Shown piece by piece: positions 15,934 to 24,125 of a DNA stretch of 32,367 nucleotides. Below the pieces are notes generated by a model. It worked only from the letters and a program-made list of their open reading frames with translations, was not told the DNA's origin and did no database searches. This DNA comes from JBGTBD01 sp041749475. GTDB lineage: Bacteria; Pseudomonadota; Alphaproteobacteria; Rickettsiales; UBA998. A program made the translations under genes and the position numbers. How positions within the stretch are numbered: the stretch's first letter is position 1; every line of letters begins with the position of its first letter. The DNA lies in the NCBI GenBank assembly GCA_041749475.1, contig JBGTBD010000049.1:1-32367 (forward strand), in the 5' to 3' direction.

Positions 15934-16134
15934 TTACAGGCCGTACGGCATGAAAGGTCTCAACAATTTCGTATCCGCCGCGCAGACGATGGTCGTGCCG
16001 CGGTTTTCACGAAGCGAACGCTTGGAACGCTTGCGCATCCCGTGGCGTTTGAAAGCGCAAGCACGGCGAATCTTGCCGGTTGCGGTGAGGGTGAAGCGTT
16101 TTTTCACGCCCGATTTGGTCTTCATCTTCGGCAT
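15934..16134 (-). CDS. rpmI: 50S ribosomal protein L35 (bL35)
   Basis: This 66-residue basic protein is typical of L35: MPKMKTKSGVKKRFTLTATG, then KIRRACAFKRHGMRKRSKRS. A strong AGGAG lies 7 nt before ATG 16134. It is the first gene of the operon that runs through rplT and pheS to pheT. The 221 bp upstream (16135-16355) hold no gene I can support. They contain a small stem (CCACAC 16213-16218 with GTGTGG 16229-16234) and would carry the operon promoter and leader. Confidence 0.97.
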   Translation of the reverse strand: MPKMKTKSGVKKRFTLTATGKIRRACAFKRHGMRKRSKRSLRENRGTTIVCAADTKLLRPFMPYGL

Positions 16135-16355
16135 TTTTATCTCCTGATTAAGATATATAACACATTCAGAAACCTGAATTTACAGGGCGGATGCAGGCAA
16201 TGCCTCGCCTGACCACACCTGATAGAGCGTGTGGGTATACCTAAAAAAAACCCGTAAAACAAGGGAAATTATAGCCTTCTCAGCGGAATATAACGCGAGT
16301 GCGCCAGAAATAGAAAACCTATAAAAAACAAATATTTGTTATTTTCGAGGAATTT

Positions 16356-17033
16356 TTAACGCAGCGGCACGCCTAACAGGGCGACATTCCTGACCAACGT
16401 GTCCAATTTTTCCCCGTAAATCTGCACATCGGTGTGACCATGAGCCTGATTGATACCCGCCGCCTGCATAATTTTCACGGCGCTGGGTGAAGGCTCATCA
16501 CCTAAAGTGAGCGTAATTTTAGCGAGTGAAGCTCCGTGATTACCGGGCACAACCAGATAGGAAATTTTATCCTCGCCCAAACCACTCTGAAAATCTCTAT
16601 TATTCAACGTATTTATTAGCGATCTCTGCCCGTAATGGAGTTTCGGCGCCGCCTCACCCAGCGAGAAGCGTGCGGGAATGCGGTCCTTAATATCCTGAAG
16701 ATTTTGCCCGGTCACATCCCGATCGTAGGGAATCGCATAAGTAGACCCCGCCATATTTGCTCTGACCAGTTCCATCGTGGATTCAGTCAGGGCACGGTTC
16801 AATCCATGCCCGGAAGTCCGTAAGGCAGACACCCCCCACGCTGTGCCGACAGCAAGGCTTTTCGTCCGGGCGAACATGACAGTAGTCTCATCGGGAACCT
16901 TCACGGCATATTGCGACAGACTTTTGATAAACAGTGCATTTTCATCCTCGATGCCCATTGCGCGCAATGCGTCTAGCGGCATGTCCGCAAACTGCTTCAC
17001 ATCGATTCTTTCCCCTTCACGTATCGCGTCCAT
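16356..17033 (-). CDS. Unknown protein, 225 residues
   Basis: I do not recognise a family. AGGAG lies directly before an ATG at 17039 (no spacing) but 6 nt before the ATG at 17033, so the second start (MDAIREGERIDVKQFADMPL) is chosen. The protein looks soluble, with no signal peptide or membrane segment, and has mixed helix and strand character. Notable stretches are MFARTKSLAVGTAWGVSALR, the middle IPYDRDVTGQNLQDIKDRIP, and near the end GINQAHGHTDVQIYGEKLDT. It is the only gene here on its transcript, facing away from the BI-1 gene. Codon use and base content look like the neighbours. Confidence 0.7.
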   Translation of the reverse strand: MDAIREGERIDVKQFADMPLDALRAMGIEDENALFIKSLSQYAVKVPDETTVMFARTKSLAVGTAWGVSALRTSGHGLNRALTESTMELVRANMAGSTYAIPYDRDVTGQNLQDIKDRIPARFSLGEAAPKLHYGQRSLINTLNNRDFQSGLGEDKISYLVVPGNHGASLAKITLTLGDEPSPSAVKIMQAAGINQAHGHTDVQIYGEKLDTLVRNVALLGVPLR

Positions 17034-17120
17034 ACTCATCTCCTAATGATATTCATGGCATAGTATATCCGTTTTATGTCATCAATGTGACAATCATTCT
17101 CACCCCCTGTCCGGTTTCCC

Positions 17121-17150
17121 TTGCAGGGGGGTGGTTTTACACTATATAAT
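17121..17150 (+). promoter_or_regulatory. Sigma-70-type promoter of the Bax-inhibitor-like gene
   Basis: TTGCAG (17121-17126) and a perfect TATAAT (17145-17150) are separated by 18 bp, close to the sigma-70 consensus, about 55 bp before the ATG at 17206. A second TATAAT at 17161-17166 has no obvious -35 box. Confidence 0.65.
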
Positions 17151-17205
17151 ACCTAGCAAGTATAATGCTGAATCATTATATTTCATTCACTTAAGGAGAT
17201 TTTCA

Positions 17206-17943
17206 ATGAATGACTTTCTGAAGCAGGCACAGGCGACCGGTCAAGCGGTTGAATTTGATGCGGGCTTACGTGCCTACATGCTTCGTATCTACAATTACAT
17301 GGCGAGCGCCCTGATCATTACGGGCCTCGTCGCTTACTTCGCCGGGACGTCCGAAGCGTTCATCAATTTGATGATGACGCAAAACGCCGAAGGTAAAGTG
17401 GGCATGTCACCACTGGCCTACATCGTGATGCTGGCTCCGCTGGGGATGGTTTTCTTCCTGAGCGCCCGCCTGCATAAGATGTCCGAAAGCGGTGCGCAGA
17501 TCGCCTTCTGGAGCTTTGCGGCTCTGATGGGTCTGTCCCTCTTCTACGTCTTCGCGGTCTTCACCGGCGTGAGCGTAGCGCGTGTATTCTTCATCACCGC
17601 CGGTACGTTCGGCGCGATGAGCCTGTATGGCTATACCACGAAAAAAGACCTAACCAGCTGGGGTTCCTTCCTGATGATGGGTGTCATCGGTATCCTCATC
17701 GCCAGCCTGGTCAACCTGTTCCTCCAGAGCAGCGCGGTCCATTTCGCGGTATCCGTCATCGGTGTGGTGATTTTCACCGGACTTACCGCTTACGATACGC
17801 AGCGTATCCGTAACAACTACTACCACTTCGCCAATAGCGGCATGAGCATGGGTCACGCGGTGATTCTCGGGGCACTGAACCTGTACCTCGACTTCATCAA
17901 CCTGTTCGTGATGCTGTTGCAATTGGTGGGTGACCGTCGTTAA
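17206..17943 (+). CDS. Bax inhibitor-1 (BI-1/YccA) family membrane protein
   Basis: The protein has 245 residues. AAGGAG at 17193-17198 lies 7 nt before ATG 17206 and fixes the start; an open frame upstream to 17131 is not translated. It has about seven transmembrane helices, beginning MASALIITGLVAYFAG (about 32-47) and ending LYLDFINLFVMLLQLVGDRR. The acidic residues that matter for pH-dependent Ca2+ leak in this family are present in YDTQRIRN (196-203) and LYLDFIN (D230). Family members (YccA/YbhL/TMBIM-like) affect membrane protein quality control or ion leak. It is monocistronic, with its own promoter (17121-17150) and terminator (17975-18007). Confidence 0.95.
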   Translation: MNDFLKQAQATGQAVEFDAGLRAYMLRIYNYMASALIITGLVAYFAGTSEAFINLMMTQNAEGKVGMSPLAYIVMLAPLGMVFFLSARLHKMSESGAQIAFWSFAALMGLSLFYVFAVFTGVSVARVFFITAGTFGAMSLYGYTTKKDLTSWGSFLMMGVIGILIASLVNLFLQSSAVHFAVSVIGVVIFTGLTAYDTQRIRNNYYHFANSGMSMGHAVILGALNLYLDFINLFVMLLQLVGDRR

Positions 17944-17974
17944 TCGGTAATCCAACGCGATTCAAGTTAAATCA

Positions 17975-18007
17975 AGCCCGGCCTCCTCATGGAGCGCCGG
18001 GCTTTTC
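17975..18007 (+). terminator. Rho-independent terminator after the BI-1 family gene
   Basis: A perfect 8 bp GC-rich stem (AGCCCGGC 17975-17982 with GCCGGGCT 17996-18003) encloses a 13 nt loop and is followed by a short T-run (gcttttcatt). It lies about 30 bp after the stop at 17943. Confidence 0.9.
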
Positions 18008-18081
18008 ATTGTCATCAACTCTTCATTTTATCTTTCAATCACTTTTCCGTATGTTTCCACACCAACCATGCGGAGAATTAC

Positions 18082-18864
18082 ATGTGCTTCCACGAAACTT
18101 CTTCTACAGGTGACGGACCGCTTTTAAATGCTAAGGACACGGCTGATGTGAAGGTCGGTCTTGCGGTCCCAACACAAACCCCAGTAGCCACACACAACGA
18201 AGAGCAAGTTGTTCCAACCGGTAAAATGCCGGATACACTCATTCGCCCAAACTTACCCGAGCAAGCCACGATGCGCGACCGTTCCCGAATCTCCGACATC
18301 AAGAACAACGTATGGAAGCAGGTGACACCTTTACTTGAAGCCTTCGCGCGCCATACGCTGGCCGTGCCACCGGAAGCCGATAACCTGACATTCGTGTATG
18401 AATATAGCCCCGAACGTCAGAAACTTGTTCCGCACCTCGTAAAACCTTTTGGGGATTATGTTGGTCTCAAGATGGAGATTCTGGATCACGGGAAACCCTC
18501 CGCTTCTGCCAAAAAAGTGGTAGGCATGGCATTGCAGGCTATGGCGGACCAAACTGTTAATAACGACAAGCCCTTACATATCTTTGGCTTCGATGCCCAG
18601 AAAACCCCGAAACGCTTCCCTCAAAAATGGAATTCCGTTCCGCCGAGCCTTGACTATTCCCTGAATATTCAAGTTTCGGACGATGCATTGCTCTCCTTTG
18701 CCTCCCAGTTAGCCAATATAACAGGAAGAACGGATCTCTATCCAGCAGTCGCCAAAGCTTTTGAAGAGCGGGAAAAACAACTGAAAGCTGAAAAAGCGGC
18801 AGAATTCGACCGAGTTGCTCAGGCATGGGAAACTGGAGGGAATGGCGTCATTTCAATTGGTTAG
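18082..18864 (+). CDS. Unknown protein, 260 residues
   Basis: I do not recognise a family. GGAG (18072-18075) lies 6 nt before ATG 18082, which fixes the start; the longer frame from 17989 would begin in the terminator. The first 70 residues are polar and look disordered (FHETSSTGDGPLLNAKDTAD). The middle is a folded-looking part (NLTFVYEYSPERQKLVPHLV, then HIFGFDAQKTPKRFP). The end is a charged helix (AVAKAFEEREKQLKAEKAAE) and a Gly-rich tail. No signal peptide or membrane segment is seen. It lies alone on its transcript after the BI-1 terminator. Confidence 0.72.
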   Translation: MCFHETSSTGDGPLLNAKDTADVKVGLAVPTQTPVATHNEEQVVPTGKMPDTLIRPNLPEQATMRDRSRISDIKNNVWKQVTPLLEAFARHTLAVPPEADNLTFVYEYSPERQKLVPHLVKPFGDYVGLKMEILDHGKPSASAKKVVGMALQAMADQTVNNDKPLHIFGFDAQKTPKRFPQKWNSVPPSLDYSLNIQVSDDALLSFASQLANITGRTDLYPAVAKAFEEREKQLKAEKAAEFDRVAQAWETGGNGVISIG

Positions 18865-18955
18865 CATTTAGCGTGTATTATTTTATTTGCACCCATATTG
18901 GGTTTCTGCGATTCTATCCTATATAAGAACCATGACCATTTAGGTCGGGACAGGT

Positions 18956-19720
18956 ATGAGCGCAATTAGCGGTATTTCAGGCAACAATATCAATAATTAT
19001 CTCGCCGTGTATCAGGCCGGGAAAGCCGATTCGCTGCGTCAGGCGGATTCTGACATCCGTACCCAAGCCATCCGCCAAGCATCTGCCGCCGGCGTCGAAG
19101 GCACGGTGGTCACCAATCTCCAATATACGGTCGGGCCGGACGGGCAACTATACGCCACGGGCGGCACGGTCTCCACCCAGAAACGGGTCAGCGGCCCGGA
19201 GAATTTCAGTCGTATCGAGTCCAAAAAGGACGTCGGCCAACAGCCCGCCAACGATAATCGCGGCTCCACCCAGCGGCGCGAACTCACCTTTGCCGACATC
19301 ATCAACCCCCAACTCGATGTCAGCTCCGCCGATTTCGCCGCCCTCTTCTCGGAGGATATCGGTGAAAATATCGCCCAATCCAAGCTGCAACTGGCCGATG
19401 TCGGCACGCGCGCGCATGAGCGGTCGCACTTCTTCAGCGCCGGCGGCCTCGCCTCGGGTACGCCGAATTATGATTATGCAACAGGGCCGGACGGGGAGCT
19501 ATATGCTGTCGCCGGAGATGTCCGCGTCAGCACTACCCCCACGACTGATCCCGAGAAAGCATCACGGGATGCAGCAGGTATCGCCCTCGCCGCTACCGCT
19601 GCAGGTGACGCATCCGCACAGGATTTAAAAGTCGCCAAGAATTCCTCCGGCAAAGCCGCGTCCCTTTATAATGACGCCACGTTCAGGAATAACGACCGTC
19701 TGTTCAACCTGGCCGCTTAA
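18956..19720 (+). CDS. SprA-related putative metalloprotease
   Basis: The 254-residue protein carries the core of the SprA-related family (annotated in many proteobacteria as putative metalloprotease): DVGTRAHERSHFFSAGGLAS, then YDYATGPDGELYAVAGDVRV, then DPEKASRDAAGIALAATAAG and ASAQDLKVAKN. HERSH (154-158) is an HExxH zinc-site motif. The N-terminal part repeats the strand motif (YTVGPDGQLYATGGTVS at 57-73 against 173-191), so the chain has a duplicated GPDG hairpin. There is no signal peptide. GGGACAGG sits just before the ATG. The 3' end overlaps the convergent glutamine-synthetase-like gene by 17 bp. The family's biochemistry is not settled; protease activity is only suggested by HExxH. 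Confidence 0.82.
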   Translation: MSAISGISGNNINNYLAVYQAGKADSLRQADSDIRTQAIRQASAAGVEGTVVTNLQYTVGPDGQLYATGGTVSTQKRVSGPENFSRIESKKDVGQQPANDNRGSTQRRELTFADIINPQLDVSSADFAALFSEDIGENIAQSKLQLADVGTRAHERSHFFSAGGLASGTPNYDYATGPDGELYAVAGDVRVSTTPTTDPEKASRDAAGIALAATAAGDASAQDLKVAKNSSGKAASLYNDATFRNNDRLFNLAA

Positions 19721-20534
19721 ATCTGTTTTCTTCCGTAATATACTGATCATTCCCTGCATCCCCGAATATGGGAGCCGGTAAGTCTGGCTTATGCTTCAGC
19801 CCATAGGCGATACCCTCCGCGATGGCGTGAATCACCGCCCCCGCATCCGCATCCGCCCCCGCCACCCGGTGCTCGATCCGTCGCACACGCCCACGCGGAT
19901 GTGCCGCCAATGCCTCAGGCCCACTGACCGACGCCGTCCCATCCGGCAACCGCAACGCTACCGTCCGGTTATTTCCACCCCATGTCGCGCTAATGGGCGC
20001 ATGAAACCCTTTTTCGATACGCACCCAGGATTCGGCTCTAGGGAGGAATACAGAAAGATGCTCGTGCATCGTCACCAGCAACCCCGCCAGCGCATCGCGG
20101 AGTTCTGGGCTTAATATATCATCCTCTTTCCAGAACAGATTATGCCCCGCATCGTCTTCCAGATGCACATGGACATGTAATCCGCTCCCATAATGACTGA
20201 ACAGTGGTTTAGCAGAAAAATCTGCCATGTATCCTTTTAATTCAGCCTCTTCTTGGATAATTCGCTGAAACAACTTCATGTTATGATGAAGCATTCCAGC
20301 ATCCTTCGTCATCGGGAATGCCACCTCCAACTGCCCCGGCCCCCGCTCCAGATCAAGCGACTGGATGGCAATCCCTTTCCGCTCCGCGCGTGTTCTCAGC
20401 GCCGCGAAATACTTCTCGATCGGCAACGCGTCATGGGCCAGCGGTTTACCAGTAGCATCCAACAGATACCACTCGATTTCCGCAGCCCAGACAGGGGTAT
20501 AGGGAGAAAGCAGTCCTGCCACAGTCAGTGGCAT
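19704..20534 (-). CDS. Short glutamine-synthetase-like protein (catalytic domain only)
   Basis: The 276-residue protein matches the catalytic domain of glutamine synthetase but not its full length (about 450). Family landmarks are EIEWYLLD (E19, E21), ERGPGQLEVAF (E63, E70), GSGLHVHVHL (H120), WGGNNRTVALRLP (R190, R195) and RRIEHRVAGADAD (E221, R223), so most metal-, glutamate- and phosphate-binding residues remain. The N-terminal beta-grasp domain and the last 80 or so residues are absent. Loss of the beta-grasp, which completes the active site of the neighbouring subunit, argues against ordinary ATP-dependent glutamine synthesis. A gamma-glutamyl-amine ligase-like or non-catalytic role is possible. 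The ATG is 7 bp after the trxA stop, without a ribosome site, so it is translated with trxA. The frame is intact, so it is not obviously a pseudogene. Confidence 0.8.
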   Translation of the reverse strand: MPLTVAGLLSPYTPVWAAEIEWYLLDATGKPLAHDALPIEKYFAALRTRAERKGIAIQSLDLERGPGQLEVAFPMTKDAGMLHHNMKLFQRIIQEEAELKGYMADFSAKPLFSHYGSGLHVHVHLEDDAGHNLFWKEDDILSPELRDALAGLLVTMHEHLSVFLPRAESWVRIEKGFHAPISATWGGNNRTVALRLPDGTASVSGPEALAAHPRGRVRRIEHRVAGADADAGAVIHAIAEGIAYGLKHKPDLPAPIFGDAGNDQYITEENRFKRPG

Positions 20535-20541
20535 GGGAGAG

Positions 20542-20865
20542 TTACGCGACCTGCGATTCCAGCCACTGCAATAGCTGGGATTTTGGCAGGGAACCGACCT
20601 TGGTCGCCACCGGCTGACCGTCCTTGAACAGGATCAGCGTCGGGATGCCACGCACACCGTATTTCGTCGGCGCTTCTGGGTTCTGGTCGATATTGACCTT
20701 TGCAACGGTCACCCGGTCACCCATTTCATTGGAGACTTCATCCAGAATCGGGGAAAGCTGCTTGCACGGCCCACACCATTCCGCCCAGAAATCCACCAGC
20801 ACATGGCCGGAAGCCTTTAACACTTTAGAGTCGAATTCGTCGTCAGAAACATGTGTGGTGGTCAT
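20542..20865 (-). CDS. trxA: Thioredoxin
   Basis: The 107-residue thioredoxin has the active site WCGPC (W30, C31, C34) in FWAEWCGPCKQLSPILDEVS and the cis-proline loop VRGIPTLILFKDG. It reduces protein disulfides in the cytoplasm with electrons from thioredoxin reductase. AAGGATG lies shortly before the ATG. The glutamine-synthetase-like gene starts 7 bp after its stop. In many alphaproteobacteria trxA lies near addA/addB and folC; none of these is seen here. Confidence 0.97.
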   Translation of the reverse strand: MTTTHVSDDEFDSKVLKASGHVLVDFWAEWCGPCKQLSPILDEVSNEMGDRVTVAKVNIDQNPEAPTKYGVRGIPTLILFKDGQPVATKVGSLPKSQLLQWLESQVA

Positions 20866-20991
20866 AGAACATCCTTATTATTAATATTACATTATAAATA
20901 TGGTTATTAATGCCGGCAAGTCAATGACTCTAAACCTTCATTTTTAGTTTTCCTCTTAGTTGCTATAATTAATTAGTAATTAGGCAATGAA

Positions 20992-21414
20992 ATGACGTCT
21001 GTAACCAAAGTTGAATACTCGGGAAAAGTGAACATAACTACGGTCAAAGAACCGTTGATTGACAGAATTTGCGAAGAGGTAATTGGTACGCTCAATTCTA
21101 GGGATCGTTCTACTGGTTATAAAGGAAGAGGCATAGCGGGACGATTTATTGGAGAAGATGATCTCCCTCAGTTTTCTGCCACATTGAAAGATTTTATTGC
21201 ATTGGAGATCGCGGACCGAGGCTACCAGATAGTAGGTTATTCTCATCTCACGATGCCGGAAACAATGTATAGAATTACACACGACTTCAGAAATAGTATG
21301 AGTAAGGCTTATGGCTGGATGCATAATGGGAGACTTGATATCGAAGCATTAAACCATATAGGTAACATAATTTCGACCACACTCGATAAAGCAAATCTTC
21401 CTAATACAAATTAG
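20992..21414 (+). CDS. Unknown protein in an AT-rich island
   Basis: The 140-residue protein starts at ATG 20992 (MTSVTKVEYSGKVNITTVKE). I do not recognise it. It looks soluble and mostly helical: EPLIDRICEEVIGTLNSRD, then FSATLKDFIALEIADRGYQI, and LDIEALNHIGNIISTTLDK. The base content from about 20880 to 21460 is clearly more AT-rich than the flanking genes, with A/T-ending codons (aat, att, gaa), suggesting acquisition from another source. No mobile-element ends are visible. It lies between trxA and mscL. Confidence 0.65.
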   Translation: MTSVTKVEYSGKVNITTVKEPLIDRICEEVIGTLNSRDRSTGYKGRGIAGRFIGEDDLPQFSATLKDFIALEIADRGYQIVGYSHLTMPETMYRITHDFRNSMSKAYGWMHNGRLDIEALNHIGNIISTTLDKANLPNTN

Positions 21415-21461
21415 CGAAAAGAAGAAATTGGATATACAAATGGTATATTGATTTAGCCTTG

Positions 21462-21863
21462 TTATTTGGTTTTCAATATATCCCGAATCTCGACCAGAAG
21501 TTTCTCTTCCCCCGACAGCTCCGCAGGTTTCTCCGGCTCCGCGTCTTTCTTTTTCTGCAGTGAATTCATGGCTTTAACTGCCACAAAGATGGCGAATGCG
21601 ACGATGGTGAAGTCGAAACAGGTCTGCACGAATGCGCCGTAGTTGAGGGTGACGGCGTCTTTGCCTTCCTCAGCGGCTTTTAGCACCACTTTCAGGTCCG
21701 AAAAATCCACCCCGCCGATGAGTAGTCCGAGCGGCGGCATGATGACGTCGGAGACGAAGGAGGAGACGATCTTCCCGAAAGACGCGCCGATGACAACCCC
21801 GACCGCAAGGTCAACGACATTACCGCGCAGGGCGAATTGTTTGAATTCATCTAACAGGCTCAT
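21462..21863 (-). CDS. mscL: Large-conductance mechanosensitive channel
   Basis: The 133-residue protein is MscL: MSLLDEFKQFALRGNVVDLA forms the N-terminal helix, then VGVVIGASFGKIVSSFVSDV is TM1 lining the pore, and FDFTIVAFAIFVAVKAMNSL is TM2. The C-terminal helical bundle is EEKLLVEIRDILK. It is a homopentameric inner-membrane valve that opens at high tension on osmotic down-shock. AGGAGA is close to the ATG. It lies 72 bp after recG on the same strand. Confidence 0.97.
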   Translation of the reverse strand: MSLLDEFKQFALRGNVVDLAVGVVIGASFGKIVSSFVSDVIMPPLGLLIGGVDFSDLKVVLKAAEEGKDAVTLNYGAFVQTCFDFTIVAFAIFVAVKAMNSLQKKKDAEPEKPAELSGEEKLLVEIRDILKTK

Positions 21864-21935
21864 GGCTTTTCTCCTAAAGGGCTGATTTCGTTATTGGTTT
21901 AACACCCAAAAGAAATAATGCCAGCACAAATCTGT

Positions 21936-24080
21936 TTAACCGGATTCAAGGAAGCGTATCTTCTCCTCATGCCCGTAAAGATAAAGCAGCGTCCTGAGCG
22001 CCTTGCCGCGCGGTGTCTTTAAGGTAGGGTCACGGTGCAGAATCAGTTTCACATCGTCGCGCATCGCTTCCACGAGGTCACGGTGCTGATAGGGGTCGGC
22101 AAAGATGAAATCCGGGCTGCCGCTTTGCCGCGTCCCCAGCACATCCCCCCCGCCGCGCAGCCGCAAATCCTCCTCGGCGATTAGGAACCCGTCCGTATGC
22201 TCGCGGATAACTTTCAGACGTTCCCGCGCGATGTCGGTACAGTGCGGATGATAGAGCAGCAGGCAACTCGACTGCGCATCACTCCGCCCTACCCTCCCGC
22301 GCAACTGGTGTAATTGGGAAAGCCCAAACCGCTCCGCATTCTCGATGATCATGATTGTCGCTTCCGGTACGTCGATCCCGACCTCGATGACGGTGGTGGC
22401 GACGAGGATGGAATGCACATCGCCCGCGAAATTCAGCATCACTTTCTGTCGGTCGGCCGATTTCATCTTCCCATGCACCATGCCCACCGTGTCACCGAAA
22501 ATCGCTTTCAGTTCGCGGTAGCGTTCCTCCGCCGCTTGGATGTCCAGCGTCGCATGTTCGGAATCCTCCACGAACGGGCATATCCAGTATATTTTTGCCT
22601 GTGTTTTGAGCGCCCGCCGCATCGCCTCGATCACCTCATCCAGCCGCTCCAGCGGCATCGCGCGCGTAGTGATGGGCAAGCGCCCCGCAGGTTTTTCCAT
22701 TAATGCCGACGTATCCAGATCCCCATAGAGGATCATCGCCAGACTGCGCGGGATGGGCGTCGCCGTCATCAGCAACACATGCGGCCTGTTCCCCTTCTCC
22801 GCCAGCGCGATACGTTGCGACACACCAAAACGGTGCTGCTCGTCGATGACGATATATCCCAATTTGTGAAACTGTATTTTCTCCTGAAACAGCGCATGGG
22901 TACCGATAATGATGTGGGATTCCCCATTGGCGATACGCTGCAACATATGCTCGCGTTCTTTCCCTTTCGTAGTGGCCGTCAGCAGCTCTACTTTGATACC
23001 ATACACGCCTACGAATGCTTGGATGGAATGAAAATGCTGCCGCGCCAGAATCTCCGTCGGACCCATCAACGCACATTGCATCCCCGCCTCGATGGCGGGC
23101 AGCATGGAGAGCAGCGCCACTATAGTCTTGCCGCTACCGACATCGCCTTGCAACAAACGCAACATACGCTGCCCGCTTGCCATGTCCTCACGCAATGTAT
23201 GCAGGATGTTTTTTTGCCCTTCCGTCAGGCGGAATGGCAGTGACGCCATCACCGTTTTCATCAACGCCGAATGACCGTCAGGAATCACACTTCCCGCATG
23301 GGCGCGATTCCGACTGCGCACCACGCCCAGCGCCAGTTGTGACGCAAGAATCTCATCACACGCCAACCTCCGCCGCGCCGGATGCTGCAAGTCGAGGTCG
23401 GATAGATTCTGTGGTTGATGCACCTGCGCCAGCGCATCCTTCCACGCGGGTAATTTTTCCTGTTTGCAATATCCCTCATCCAACCATTCAGGAAGCAGCG
23501 GCACATTGTCCAACGCGCGCAAAATCCATTGATGCAATTTCCGCGAACTCACGCCCGCCGTCAGCGGATAGACCGGCTCCATCCCTGCAACTTCGGAGAG
23601 TTTCTCCGGCGTCGTGATAATGTCCGGATGCGGCATCTGCAGATACCCGTCGAACCGCTCCAACCGTCCGCTGATGACGCGCTCGGAACCCACGGGTAGT
23701 TGCTTCTGGATATAGCTGTTATCGGGATGGAAAAAGACCAGCGTCATCTCTCCTGCCCCGTCTGTCACTCTTACGCGGAACGGAATGCGCCGGCCCTTCC
23801 GTACATGCGTCGGGGGTCCCTGATGCTCCAGCACCAGAACTTTAAACGTCGCCACGCGACCTGCTTCCGCCGCGAGGATAGGCGGCATGTACGAACGGTC
23901 CAGCACGTCACTGGGCAGATGGAACAAAAGATCACGGATACGTGGCAGCCCCGCCGCCGCTTTATCCGGCATCAGCGATGAAAAACGCAGCAATTTCTCC
24001 AGCGTCTTCCCCGCAGCGGGGCCGACGCCTTTGAGCGTCGTAATATCGGCAAATAAGGGAAAAAGTTCGGCTGGGCGCAT
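21936..24080 (-). CDS. recG: ATP-dependent DNA helicase RecG
   Basis: The 714-residue protein is a RecG branch-migrating helicase that regresses stalled forks and processes Holliday junctions. It has an N-terminal OB-type wedge domain (about 80-190) and an SF2 helicase core with Walker A GDVGSGKT (312-319), DEQH box (413-416, VIDEQHRFGVSQR) and LLMTATPIPRSLAM. The second helicase lobe contains TTVIEVGIDVPEATIMIIEN and QLHQLRGRVGR, and the RecG tail GDVLGTRQSGSPDFIFADPY is present. Length and motifs are normal. It is transcribed ahead of mscL and after the PAS/GGDEF-like gene; the sdhE-mfd pair lies on the other strand. Confidence 0.97.
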   Translation of the reverse strand: MRPAELFPLFADITTLKGVGPAAGKTLEKLLRFSSLMPDKAAAGLPRIRDLLFHLPSDVLDRSYMPPILAAEAGRVATFKVLVLEHQGPPTHVRKGRRIPFRVRVTDGAGEMTLVFFHPDNSYIQKQLPVGSERVISGRLERFDGYLQMPHPDIITTPEKLSEVAGMEPVYPLTAGVSSRKLHQWILRALDNVPLLPEWLDEGYCKQEKLPAWKDALAQVHQPQNLSDLDLQHPARRRLACDEILASQLALGVVRSRNRAHAGSVIPDGHSALMKTVMASLPFRLTEGQKNILHTLREDMASGQRMLRLLQGDVGSGKTIVALLSMLPAIEAGMQCALMGPTEILARQHFHSIQAFVGVYGIKVELLTATTKGKEREHMLQRIANGESHIIIGTHALFQEKIQFHKLGYIVIDEQHRFGVSQRIALAEKGNRPHVLLMTATPIPRSLAMILYGDLDTSALMEKPAGRLPITTRAMPLERLDEVIEAMRRALKTQAKIYWICPFVEDSEHATLDIQAAEERYRELKAIFGDTVGMVHGKMKSADRQKVMLNFAGDVHSILVATTVIEVGIDVPEATIMIIENAERFGLSQLHQLRGRVGRSDAQSSCLLLYHPHCTDIARERLKVIREHTDGFLIAEEDLRLRGGGDVLGTRQSGSPDFIFADPYQHRDLVEAMRDDVKLILHRDPTLKTPRGKALRTLLYLYGHEEKIRFLESG

Positions 24081-24125
24081 CAGATTACCGCTTGTTGCCG
24101 ACCAGTCTAGCCATAGAAGTAAAAA

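Noticed and set aside
16135..16355. Possible leader peptide or L20-responsive leader before rpmI
   Set aside because: Only a weak 6 bp stem is seen; there is no T-run after it in the right direction and no Phe-rich leader frame.
17131..17205. Upstream extension of the Bax-inhibitor-like frame
   Set aside because: The promoter -10 box and the AAGGAG ribosome site lie within this stretch, so the true start is 17206.
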